A program made the position numbers and the translations under genes. Below, piece after piece: positions 15,853-23,632 of a DNA stretch of 64,000 nt. The notes under the pieces are model-generated. The model ran no database searches. It worked only from the letters and a program-made list of their open reading frames with translations, and was not told the DNA's origin. The stretch is from Jatrophihabitans telluris (GTDB lineage Bacteria; Actinomycetota; Actinomycetes; Mycobacteriales; Jatrophihabitantaceae). The stretch's first letter is position 1. Each line of letters starts with the position of its first letter. The DNA is taken from NCBI RefSeq assembly GCF_023516435.1, contig NZ_CP097332.1:186001-250000 (forward strand), in the 5' to 3' direction.

Positions 15853-16608
15853 ATGTTGCTCAAGCCGCCTACGGGCACCGCCCAACTGCTCTCGCGCTGG
15901 CACGCAGCGTCGGAGCAGAGCGGCTGGCCCGCCCACCATCAGTGGTGGACGGCAGCTGTCGACGCTCTGATCGACGCGATGGCCGGCGACGCGGCCGACC
16001 CAGTGGCCGCCGCCGAACGACTGGGCTGCGAGCGAGCCACCGCCGGTATCCGCCTGCGCGACTCCCTGGCCGATCTCGACGTGGGCATGGAGCTACTGAA
16101 GGTGCGTCTGACGGCCCGGGCGCGACTGGCCGGCGCGATGTCGGGCGGCTGGGCCGACAGCGTCACGGGCTGGCTGGGCCGCGGACAGCCCAGCTGCGTG
16201 GACTCCCTCACCCAGCTGAGCACCCGCGAATACCTCGCCACGCGCCTCGACGAGCTCTACTCGGAGTCCCCGGAACGGGTTGGCGTGCTGCGCGATCGTC
16301 GCGTCCTGGCCGTCGTCGCCGTCCGTCCCTCGCCCGATTCGCTCGTGACCGAAAGGCGCATGGTCGGCGTCGGGCAGGTACTGAGCTCGGTCTTCTCCCA
16401 CGGCGAGACGCGGTCTCGGGTCGCCCCGAACGTCGCGGTGGCGCTGGCCTTCCGGGACGATTCGCTCAACGACCTACTGGTAGGGCTCCAGCTCGAATTG
16501 TCCTGGTCAGGCTTGTCGGCGTCACCGGCCGGGGCGCGGACCTGGCTCGAGCCGCTACCGCCAGGGATCGATCAGCTCGCGGAGTTCTTCGACGACCTGG
16601 CCAGGTGA
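15853..16608 (+). CDS. Degenerate GGDEF-like protein
   Basis: A protein of about 251 residues (278 if the GTG at 15772 is used). The middle segment CVDSLTQLSTREYLATRLDELYSE resembles the DxLTGLxxRxxLxxRL entry helix of diguanylate cyclase domains, and the rest (VLAVVAVRPSPDSLVTERRMVGVGQVLSSVF, PNVAVALAFRDD) follows the same strand-helix order. The signature GG(D/E)EF loop is absent, so catalysis is unlikely; it may bind a nucleotide or a protein. The assignment is by pattern only. Its end is 3 bp from the convergent pheA. Confidence 0.6.
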   Translation: MLLKPPTGTAQLLSRWHAASEQSGWPAHHQWWTAAVDALIDAMAGDAADPVAAAERLGCERATAGIRLRDSLADLDVGMELLKVRLTARARLAGAMSGGWADSVTGWLGRGQPSCVDSLTQLSTREYLATRLDELYSESPERVGVLRDRRVLAVVAVRPSPDSLVTERRMVGVGQVLSSVFSHGETRSRVAPNVAVALAFRDDSLNDLLVGLQLELSWSGLSASPAGARTWLEPLPPGIDQLAEFFDDLAR

Positions 16609-16611
16609 CCC

Positions 16612-17559
16612 TCAAACCCCGTTTCGACCGTGCTCGCGGATCGCTGCCAACCACGCGCCGGCCTCGGTGAAGTCATGGTCGGTGCGTCCGAGCAGGATCT
16701 CGCCCTGCTTGCCGTCCCGTCTCGGGTAGGAACCGAGGTAGCGGACGTCGGCACACACTCGGTGCAGGGCGGCCAGCGCGTCACCGACGCGGGCGTCGTC
16801 GACGTGGCCCTCGCAGTCGATGGTGAACGAGTACTGGCCGATCCGGCCCTTGGTCGGGCGGGACTCGATCCGCGTGAGGTTCACCCCGCGGGTACCGAAC
16901 TCCGACAGGATCTCCAGCAACGCGCCGGCATGGTCCTCACGCAGGTACACGACCAACGTGGTGCGGTCGTTGCCGGTGGGGCGCGGTGGAGCGACCGGTC
17001 GGGTGAGCAGCACGAACCGGGTGACGGCTCCTGGGTTGTCGGCGATGTCGTGGGCCAGGCTGGCCAGTCCGTAGAGCTGCCCCGCGATGGGCGGCGCGAC
17101 CGCGGCGTCGAACTCGCCGTCGCGCACGGCCCGGGCGCCGCCCGCCGTCGAGCCGACCATCGCGACGCCGGCCTGGGGGAGCGTGCTCAGCAGGTACCGG
17201 CGTACCTGGGCCTCGGCGTGGGGATGGGTGGCGACGGTGGCGACGTCGGCCAGCGACGTGCCGGGGCGTACCAGGAGCTCGAACAGGACCGGCAGGAACG
17301 TCTCAGCCGCGATCACCAGTGGCGAACCGCCGGCCAACTCGTCGAGGGTCGCCGGAACCGCGCCCTCGACGGAGTTCTCCAGGGGAACCACGGCCCCGTC
17401 GACCGAACCCGATCGAAGTGCGTCGATGGCGTGGGTGACGGTGGCGTGGCCGAGCAGCTCGACCGGCTCGGGTCCGGCCAGCTGCGACAGCGACAGCGCG
17501 GCCGCGTGCGAGAAGGTCCCTTCCGGACCCAGGAACGCGTAGCTGCGGGGAATCGACAC
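16612..17559 (-). CDS. pheA: Prephenate dehydratase
   Basis: A 315-residue enzyme with GTG start (SIPRSYAFLGPEGTFSHAAA) converting prephenate to phenylpyruvate. The catalytic TRF motif is in GAVTRFVLL, and the C-terminal ACT domain (GALLEILSEFGTRGVNLTRIESRP) carries the ESRP phenylalanine-binding motif, so feedback inhibition by phenylalanine is expected. It is monofunctional, without a chorismate mutase domain. It starts 10 bp after the DUF4446 gene, suggesting one transcript. Confidence 0.95.
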   Translation of the reverse strand: MSIPRSYAFLGPEGTFSHAAALSLSQLAGPEPVELLGHATVTHAIDALRSGSVDGAVVPLENSVEGAVPATLDELAGGSPLVIAAETFLPVLFELLVRPGTSLADVATVATHPHAEAQVRRYLLSTLPQAGVAMVGSTAGGARAVRDGEFDAAVAPPIAGQLYGLASLAHDIADNPGAVTRFVLLTRPVAPPRPTGNDRTTLVVYLREDHAGALLEILSEFGTRGVNLTRIESRPTKGRIGQYSFTIDCEGHVDDARVGDALAALHRVCADVRYLGSYPRRDGKQGEILLGRTDHDFTEAGAWLAAIREHGRNGV

Positions 17560-17569
17560 GGGCCTCAGC

Positions 17570-18127
17570 CTACGGCCGGGCCGGCCTGACCTCGGGGCGG
17601 AGGGCGGCCCGCACGGCCTGTTCCTCCTCCGGCGACAGGGGATGCTCACCGTGCCCGCCACTGAGTGACTTGGCGTAGACCCGGTTCTCGGTGGCGCTGG
17701 CGATGGACGTAAGGGTGATGCCGTTGCCGTTGTCGTCCATGATCGCGAGCGAGAAGGACAGCCGGCCGGACAGGTCGTCGAAGGCGTCGTATCGGACGAG
17801 AGCCACCCGCCGCAGGGCGGTGCTGACCGAGGCGGCGATACCCGCGACACTGCCGGAGAGGTCGGCCCGCTCACCGGCCACGCGCTGGTCGAGGCTCTGC
17901 TGGGCCGCAACCAGGTCCCTCTGCAAGTCCAGGATGTCCTTGCGGACCGCTTCGCTGGCGGCCATGTGCTTGTCCGCAACCTCCAGGATCGTCTCGCGGC
18001 CGGAGGAGCCGCGCGACAGCAGGGCCACCGAGCGACGCAGCCTGGACAGCGTGCGCAACGCCAGGATTCCGGCGACGAACCCGCTCAGGCCGAACAGCAC
18101 AGCGACGACGGCGAGTGCGGTGTTCAT
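17570..18127 (-). CDS. DUF4446 membrane-anchored coiled-coil protein
   Basis: A 185-residue protein with an N-terminal membrane helix (ALAVVAVLFGLSGFVAGILAL), a coiled-coil stretch (about residues 50-100) and the DUF4446 end domain (VALVRYDAFDDLSGRLSFSLAIMDDNGNGITLTSI). Function is unknown; the family is often found near chromosome-partitioning or pheA/serS genes. It is upstream of pheA on the same strand. Confidence 0.88.
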   Translation of the reverse strand: MNTALAVVAVLFGLSGFVAGILALRTLSRLRRSVALLSRGSSGRETILEVADKHMAASEAVRKDILDLQRDLVAAQQSLDQRVAGERADLSGSVAGIAASVSTALRRVALVRYDAFDDLSGRLSFSLAIMDDNGNGITLTSIASATENRVYAKSLSGGHGEHPLSPEEEQAVRAALRPEVRPARP

Positions 18128-18221
18128 TCAGCGGAGGATAGCCCGCACGTCACCGCATGGACGGCACGGACCGCGCAGTTGTCGCTGAGCGATCCGCCGG
18201 GTGCGGGATAGCCTGGCGTGC

Positions 18222-19346
18222 ATGACCGTGCGGCTACGTCCCACTCTGACCACCCTGCCCGCCTATGTGCCCGGTCGATCGGTGCCCGGTGCGATCAAGC
18301 TCGCCAGCAACGAGACGTCGTTGGGACCGCTGCCCCACGTCGTGCGGCGGATCACCGAGGTTGCCGGCGAGGCCAACCGATACCCGGACAGCTTCGCCAC
18401 CGAACTGGGCTCCGCCCTGGCGGCCAGGTTCGGCGTCGACCCGACCCAGGTCGTGGTCGGCTGCGGGTCGGTGTCGCTGTGCCAACAGCTGGTTCTGGCC
18501 ACGGCCGGTGAGGGCGATGAGGTGCTCTTCGCCTGGCGCTCGTTCGAGGCCTACCCGATCATCACCACGATCGACGGCGCGACCGGGGTGAAGGTCCCGC
18601 TGCGCGAGGACGTCCACGATCTGACCGCCATGGCTGAGGCCATCACCGACCGGACGCGCCTGGTCTTCGTGTGCAACCCGAACAACCCGACCGGCACGGC
18701 GGTGCGGGAGGCCGAGCTGCGCGCTTTCCTGGATCGGGTGCCCCCGCAGGTCGTCATCGTGCTGGACGAGGCCTACCGCGAGTACGTCATCGACCCCGAG
18801 GTGGTCGACGCAACGACGCTGCTGGCCGATTACCCGAACCTGATCGTGCTCCGTACGTTCTCCAAGGCCTACGGCCTCGCCGGCCTTCGGGTCGGCTACG
18901 GCATCGCGGCCGACGCGACGCTCAGCAACGCGGTGCGGCAGACCCAGGTGCCCTTCGCGGTCACTCAGATCGCGCAGGCCGCCGCGCTGGCCTGCCTGGA
19001 ACCACCCGCGGAGAAGGAACTGCGCCAACGCGTCGAGGACGTCACGGTCGAACGGATCCGGGTCACCGACGAGCTGAGGGCGATCGGCTACGCCGTGCCC
19101 GACTCCCAGGCGAACTTCGTCTGGCTGGGTAACGGGCCGGCCGAACAGGGTGGGATAGACGCCTTGGCCTTCTCCACCGGATGCGAGGATCGCGGCGTGA
19201 TCGTGCGTGCCTTCGCCGACTCCGGCGTGCGCGTGACGGTCGGGCTACGGGAGGAGAACGACGCCTTCCTCGCGGCGGCTCGCGCGCTACGGGCGCGTCC
19301 GGTGCCGGCTGATCACCAGACCGATGACACTCCGGACGGATTCTGA
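18222..19346 (+). CDS. HisC-family aminotransferase, probably aromatic (Pat)
   Basis: A 374-residue fold-type I PLP enzyme. The PLP lysine is in TFSKAYGLAGLRVGYG, the cofactor asparagine in FVCNPNNPTGT and the aspartate in VIVLDEAYREY; the C-terminal arginine is in VRVTVGLREEND. The family covers histidinol-phosphate aminotransferase and the actinobacterial phenylpyruvate aminotransferase Pat. Divergent placement from pheA, 94 bp away and with no his genes nearby, favours the last step of phenylalanine synthesis. ATG at 18222 is chosen because it gives the family-typical N-terminus. Confidence 0.88.
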   Translation: MTVRLRPTLTTLPAYVPGRSVPGAIKLASNETSLGPLPHVVRRITEVAGEANRYPDSFATELGSALAARFGVDPTQVVVGCGSVSLCQQLVLATAGEGDEVLFAWRSFEAYPIITTIDGATGVKVPLREDVHDLTAMAEAITDRTRLVFVCNPNNPTGTAVREAELRAFLDRVPPQVVIVLDEAYREYVIDPEVVDATTLLADYPNLIVLRTFSKAYGLAGLRVGYGIAADATLSNAVRQTQVPFAVTQIAQAAALACLEPPAEKELRQRVEDVTVERIRVTDELRAIGYAVPDSQANFVWLGNGPAEQGGIDALAFSTGCEDRGVIVRAFADSGVRVTVGLREENDAFLAAARALRARPVPADHQTDDTPDGF

Positions 19347-19399
19347 GCCCACGATCGCCCGACTGGGGAGGGCACGTTTCGCCTGGAAGCGCGAGTCTG

Positions 19400-19417
19400 T
19401 TCGCGCGGCGTTCATCT
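19400..19417 (+). promoter_or_regulatory. Candidate PHO-box-like direct repeat
   Basis: GTTCGCG at 19400-19406 and GTTCATC at 19411-19417 have the 11-nt spacing of PhoP direct-repeat units in Streptomyces (GTTCANCC-like). Only the second unit is a reasonable match. It lies about 110 bp before an operon whose last gene is a phosphoesterase, which is why it is listed. Confidence 0.3.
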
Positions 19418-19524
19418 GCTGGTAGGGCTTGGCGACACTTCCGGTTTCGTTAACGAGCCGACGCTCCATTGCGGTCGGGGGGCACACCCCGCCCTGGGAA
19501 ACCAGTTACGGATGGAGAACACCC

Positions 19525-20679
19525 GTGCTCACTCGCACTTCGTTGCGTGCCGCAGGCGGCCTGCTGGCTGTCGGCGCTCTGGCCCTGACGATGTCGGCGT
19601 GCTCGTCCAAGAGCAACGCCAGCGGCGGCGGCTCAGGCTCGAAGGCATCGGCCGCGACCTCGGCCGCAGATCTCGGCGGGATGGACGCACTCGTTGCGGC
19701 GGCCAAGAAGGAGGGCGCGCTCAACGTCATCGCCCTCCCGCCGGACTGGGCCAACTACGGCGGCCTGATCAGCGGCTTCAAGGCGAAGTACCCCGGTATC
19801 ACCGTCAACTCGGCGAACCCGGACGGCTCCAGCGCTGACGAGGTCAACGCGATCAAGAGTCTCAAGGGCCAGACCCGAGCCCCGGACGTGGTCGACGTCG
19901 GCCAGTCCTTCGCCATCAGCGGAGTCGCCGACGGCCTGTACGCGCCTTACAAGGTCGCGACCTGGTCCGCCATCCCCGACACTCTGAAGGCCTCCGACGG
20001 GTCTTGGGTCAACGACTACGGCGGCTACATCTCCATCGGTTGCGATGGCGCGAAGGTGGCCAGCTGCCCGACCACTCTGGCCGCACTGAACAATCCCGCC
20101 TACAAGGGGAAGGTAGCCCTCAACGGCGACCCGCTGAAGGCGAACGCCGCGTTCAGCGCCGTCTGGGCGGCCTCGCTGGCCAAGGGCGGCTCGCTGGACG
20201 ACATCCAGCCGGGCATCGACTTCTTCGGCCAGCTGGCCAAGGCTGGAATCTACAAGCCCGTGCAGGCCTCAGCGGCGACCATCGAGAGTGGCGAGACGCC
20301 GATCGTGCTGGATTGGGACTACCTGAACGCGGCCAAGACCACAGACGTCAACGGCAAGGGTGGCAAGTGGACCGTGGCGGTCCCGAGTGACGCCCAGTTC
20401 CCGGCCTACTACGCCCAGGCCATCAGCAAGTACGCCCCGCACCCGGCCGCGGCCCGGCTCTGGGAGGAGTACCTCTACAGCGTGGAAGGTCAGAACGGCT
20501 GGCTCAAGGGCGGCGCCCGTCCGGCCGAGATGACGGCGATGACCAGCGCAGCCACGATCGACAAGACGCTGGCCGCGGCGCTGCCGGCGGTATCGGGCAC
20601 CCCGACGTTCCCCTCGGATGCTCAGACCACGAAGGCCAAGACCACGTTGACGGCCAAGTGGGCCGCCGCGGTCGGCTGA
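19525..20679 (+). CDS. ABC transporter substrate-binding lipoprotein
   Basis: A 384-residue protein with GTG start after GGAG. The signal ends in a lipobox (LTMSACSSKS). The mature part (ALNVIALPPDWANYGGLISGFKAKYPGITVN, PDVVDVGQSFAI, ETPIVLDWDYLNAAK, HPAAARLWEEYLYSVEGQNGWLKGG) matches the iron/spermidine/2-aminoethylphosphonate-type binding-protein cluster. It is the first gene of a five-gene operon (two permeases, ATPase, metallophosphoesterase); context suggests an organophosphate or phosphonate ligand (inference). Confidence 0.88.
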   Translation: MLTRTSLRAAGGLLAVGALALTMSACSSKSNASGGGSGSKASAATSAADLGGMDALVAAAKKEGALNVIALPPDWANYGGLISGFKAKYPGITVNSANPDGSSADEVNAIKSLKGQTRAPDVVDVGQSFAISGVADGLYAPYKVATWSAIPDTLKASDGSWVNDYGGYISIGCDGAKVASCPTTLAALNNPAYKGKVALNGDPLKANAAFSAVWAASLAKGGSLDDIQPGIDFFGQLAKAGIYKPVQASAATIESGETPIVLDWDYLNAAKTTDVNGKGGKWTVAVPSDAQFPAYYAQAISKYAPHPAAARLWEEYLYSVEGQNGWLKGGARPAEMTAMTSAATIDKTLAAALPAVSGTPTFPSDAQTTKAKTTLTAKWAAAVG

Positions 20680-20692
20680 TCCGCCGTATCGG

Positions 20693-21682
20693 ATGACGTC
20701 CTCGTCGCCGTCGGCGGCCGTCTCAGCGGCCACGGTTTCCACCGGCACCGCTGATCCGGCCGGCAACGCCGAGCAGAACGAGCATGCTGTCGCACCAGCC
20801 GGGCGGTCCCGTTCGCGGGCCGCCTGGTTGGTGCCCGGCCTCGGGCTCGCTCCTTTCGTGATCTACCTGGCCCTGTTCTTCGGGCTGCCGGTCGCGCTGA
20901 TCGCCTTCAACGCGTTCCGGCGCAAGGATCCGGCGAGCGGCATGACCAGCTTCTCCCTGCAGAACATCGACGACTCGCTGCACGGGGTGTACCGGGCCGC
21001 GCTCGTGCACAGCATTCAGCTGGCCGCCGTGACCGCGTTCGCATCGACGATCCTGGGACTGTTGCTGGCCTACGCCATCTCCTCCGGGCGGTCGGGTCTG
21101 CTGAAGCAGCTGACCGCGACCTCGGCCGCCGTGCTGGCCAACTTCGGTGGCCTGCCGCTCGCCTTCCTGTTCGTCGCCGTGGTCGGGGGAGCCGGTGTCC
21201 TGACCAAGATCCTGCAATCGACGTTCGGCCTTTCACTGCAGGACGATCTGCATTTCAACCTGTTCAGTCTGACCGGGGTGGAAGTCGTCTACCTGTACTT
21301 CCTCATCCCGCTCATGGTGCTGGTGATCACGCCGGCCCTCGAGGGTCTTCGCCCGCAGTGGCGTGAGGCGGCGGAGAATCTCGGGGCGACGGGCTGGCAG
21401 TACTGGCGCCTCGTGGCCGGCCCGGTGCTGCTCCCGAACCTGCTCGGCTCTGCTCTGCTGTTGTTCTGCAGTTCGCTGTCGGCGTTCGCCACCGCCTCGG
21501 CCCTGACCAACGGCACCCTCGCGATCACACCGTTGCAGATCGATACGGCCGTGTCGGGAAATGTCCTTACCGGACAGGAGAATCTGGCCGCAGCGCTGGC
21601 GCTGGACATGATCGTGATCGTGGTGCCACTGACCTTGATCTACCAATACCTGCAACGACGGGGGGCCAGATGGCTGCGGTGA
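20693..21682 (+). CDS. ABC transporter permease, subunit 1
   Basis: A 329-residue integral membrane protein with about six helices after a 40-residue hydrophilic N-terminus. The coupling-helix motif is EGLRPQWREAAENLGATGWQYWRLVAGPVLLPNLLGS, the EAA loop that contacts the ATPase. It begins 13 bp after the binding-protein gene and overlaps the second permease by 13 bp, so translation is probably coupled. Confidence 0.9.
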   Translation: MTSSSPSAAVSAATVSTGTADPAGNAEQNEHAVAPAGRSRSRAAWLVPGLGLAPFVIYLALFFGLPVALIAFNAFRRKDPASGMTSFSLQNIDDSLHGVYRAALVHSIQLAAVTAFASTILGLLLAYAISSGRSGLLKQLTATSAAVLANFGGLPLAFLFVAVVGGAGVLTKILQSTFGLSLQDDLHFNLFSLTGVEVVYLYFLIPLMVLVITPALEGLRPQWREAAENLGATGWQYWRLVAGPVLLPNLLGSALLLFCSSLSAFATASALTNGTLAITPLQIDTAVSGNVLTGQENLAAALALDMIVIVVPLTLIYQYLQRRGARWLR

Positions 21683-22542
21683 CTTCGGGAGCGTCTGCCC
21701 CACGGGTGTCCGGGCGCTCGCGGGGAAGGACCCGGTGGGGACGCACGGTCATCCTCGTCGTGGCCGGTTGCTACTTCATCCTTCCCGTACTGGCCGCGTT
21801 CTGGTTCTCGGTGCACAATTCCGTCCGCGGCTTCAGCCTGCACGCCTACACCAGCTTCATCCACCTGGCCGGGTTCACCCCGGCCTTCCGGACCTCGCTG
21901 ATGCTGGCGGTGGCCACCGTGCTGATCACGCTGGTACTCATGCTGCCCACGATGATCTTCGTCCAGCTGCGGGCACCCTGGGCCCGCGGTTGGGTGGAGA
22001 CGTTCTCCCTGCTACCACTGGTGATTCCGCCCGTGGCGTTGGCCGCCGGTGTGAGCTACGTGATCCGGCTGTCCACCTCCGACGCCCTGTACGGCACCGT
22101 CTTCTGGCGGGCCCTCAACGCGCTGCAGAGCCCGCAGCCGTGGCTGCTCGCCCTCGAATACGTCGTGATGGCACTGCCGTTCACCTACCGTGCGCTGGAC
22201 GCAGGCCTGCGCAGTATCCCTGTTCCCACGCTGGTCGAGGCGGCGCGCAACCTCGGCGCCGGATGGGCATCGGTGGTACTCAGGGTCTTGCTGCCATCAC
22301 TGCGCACGGCCGTGTTGAACGCCGCGTTGCTCACGTTCGCCCTCGTCCTGGGCGAGTACACCCTCGCCAAGATCCTGGCCTTCACCACGTTCCCGGTCTG
22401 GCTGGTCCAGTTCGGTGGGCAGGACGGCCAGTTGCAGGTCGGCCTGAGCCTATTGAGCCTGCTCATCACCTGGATCCTGCTGATCGGTATCGCCGTGCTG
22501 GCCGGCCGACGAATCTCCCTGCGTAGAAAGGGCACTCGATGA
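21670..22542 (+). CDS. ABC transporter permease, subunit 2
   Basis: A 290-residue membrane protein with six predicted helices. The EAA motif is VEAARNLGAGWASVVLRVLLPSL. It forms the heterodimeric channel with the preceding permease. The stop overlaps the ATPase start (ATGA at 22539-22542). Confidence 0.9.
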   Translation: MAAVTSGASAPRVSGRSRGRTRWGRTVILVVAGCYFILPVLAAFWFSVHNSVRGFSLHAYTSFIHLAGFTPAFRTSLMLAVATVLITLVLMLPTMIFVQLRAPWARGWVETFSLLPLVIPPVALAAGVSYVIRLSTSDALYGTVFWRALNALQSPQPWLLALEYVVMALPFTYRALDAGLRSIPVPTLVEAARNLGAGWASVVLRVLLPSLRTAVLNAALLTFALVLGEYTLAKILAFTTFPVWLVQFGGQDGQLQVGLSLLSLLITWILLIGIAVLAGRRISLRRKGTR

Positions 22543-23621
22543 CTGCCGACCCCATCGCGACCGAGGCGATCGCCCCGCTGAGCGGCAATTCCGTCGAGTA
22601 TCGCGGAGTCTGCCGCACGTTCGGCGCCACGCGCGCGCTCGACGCATTCGACCTGCGCATCGAACCCGGAGAACTGCTCGCCCTGCTCGGGCCGTCCGGC
22701 TGTGGGAAGACCACCGCTCTGCGGTTACTGGCCGGCTTCGACCGCCCGGACGCCGGGGAGATCCTGGTGGACGGCCGCGACGTCACGTCCGTCCCGGTGA
22801 ACCGCCGGCGAATGGGCATGGTCTTCCAGTCCTACAGCCTGTTCCCGACGATGACCGCGACCGACAACGTGGTCTTCGGGATGCGGATGCTGAAACTGGT
22901 GAGCGGCCGCAGACCGGAGCGGGCACGTGAGCTGCTGGACCTGGTCGGCCTGTCGGCGCATGCCGACAAGTACCCCCACCAGCTCTCCGGCGGGCAGCAA
23001 CAGCGGGTGGCGCTGGCCCGCGCGCTGGCCGTGGAGCCGAAGGTGCTGCTGCTGGACGAGCCGCTGTCGGCGCTGGACGCCAAGGTGCGCGTGCAGTTGC
23101 GGGATGAGATCCGCCGCCTGCAGCTCGAGCTGGGCGTGACCACGGTGTTCGTCACCCACGACCAGGAGGAGGCGCTGTCCACCGCTGACCGGGTTGGCGT
23201 CATGCGGGCCGGACGTCTCGAGCAGTGCGCCTCGCCCCAGGAGCTCTACCAGCGACCGGCGACTCCCTTCGTCGCCGAGTTCGTCGGCACCATGAACCAC
23301 GTGCCCGCGGTCGTAGCCGCCCCGGACTCGGTCCGGATCGGTGAGCAGCTGCTTGCGGTGGACGGATCCACGGCCAGCGTGGGTTCGGCAGTGGTCGCTC
23401 TGGCCCGTCCGGAGGCCGTCCTCGTCGAGGAGGCGCCGGACGGGGAGGCGGTGGTCGTACTGACGACCTTCTTCGGAGCCGTGACCCGCCTGCGGTTACG
23501 CCGAACGGACGGGGTCGAACTGCTCGCAGACATCGCCAGCCATCGGGCGTCGCGGTTTCCGGTGGGTACCCCGGTGGCGGTCACGTTGCTCGATCGTCCG
23601 GTCCTGCTCCGTCAGACCTAG
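22539..23621 (+). CDS. ABC transporter ATP-binding protein
   Basis: A 360-residue ATPase. Walker A is GPSGCGKTT, the Q-loop is in FQSYSLFP, the signature is LSGGQQQRVALARAL, Walker B is VLLLDEPLSALD and the switch histidine is in FVTHDQEEAL. A C-terminal TOBE-like domain (about residues 245-355, VALARPEAVLVEE) is typical of the spermidine/iron/phosphonate (PotA/FbpC) class. It energises the importer with the two permeases. Confidence 0.93.
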   Translation: MTADPIATEAIAPLSGNSVEYRGVCRTFGATRALDAFDLRIEPGELLALLGPSGCGKTTALRLLAGFDRPDAGEILVDGRDVTSVPVNRRRMGMVFQSYSLFPTMTATDNVVFGMRMLKLVSGRRPERARELLDLVGLSAHADKYPHQLSGGQQQRVALARALAVEPKVLLLDEPLSALDAKVRVQLRDEIRRLQLELGVTTVFVTHDQEEALSTADRVGVMRAGRLEQCASPQELYQRPATPFVAEFVGTMNHVPAVVAAPDSVRIGEQLLAVDGSTASVGSAVVALARPEAVLVEEAPDGEAVVVLTTFFGAVTRLRLRRTDGVELLADIASHRASRFPVGTPVAVTLLDRPVLLRQT

Positions 23622-23632
23622 AGTGGGTAGGC

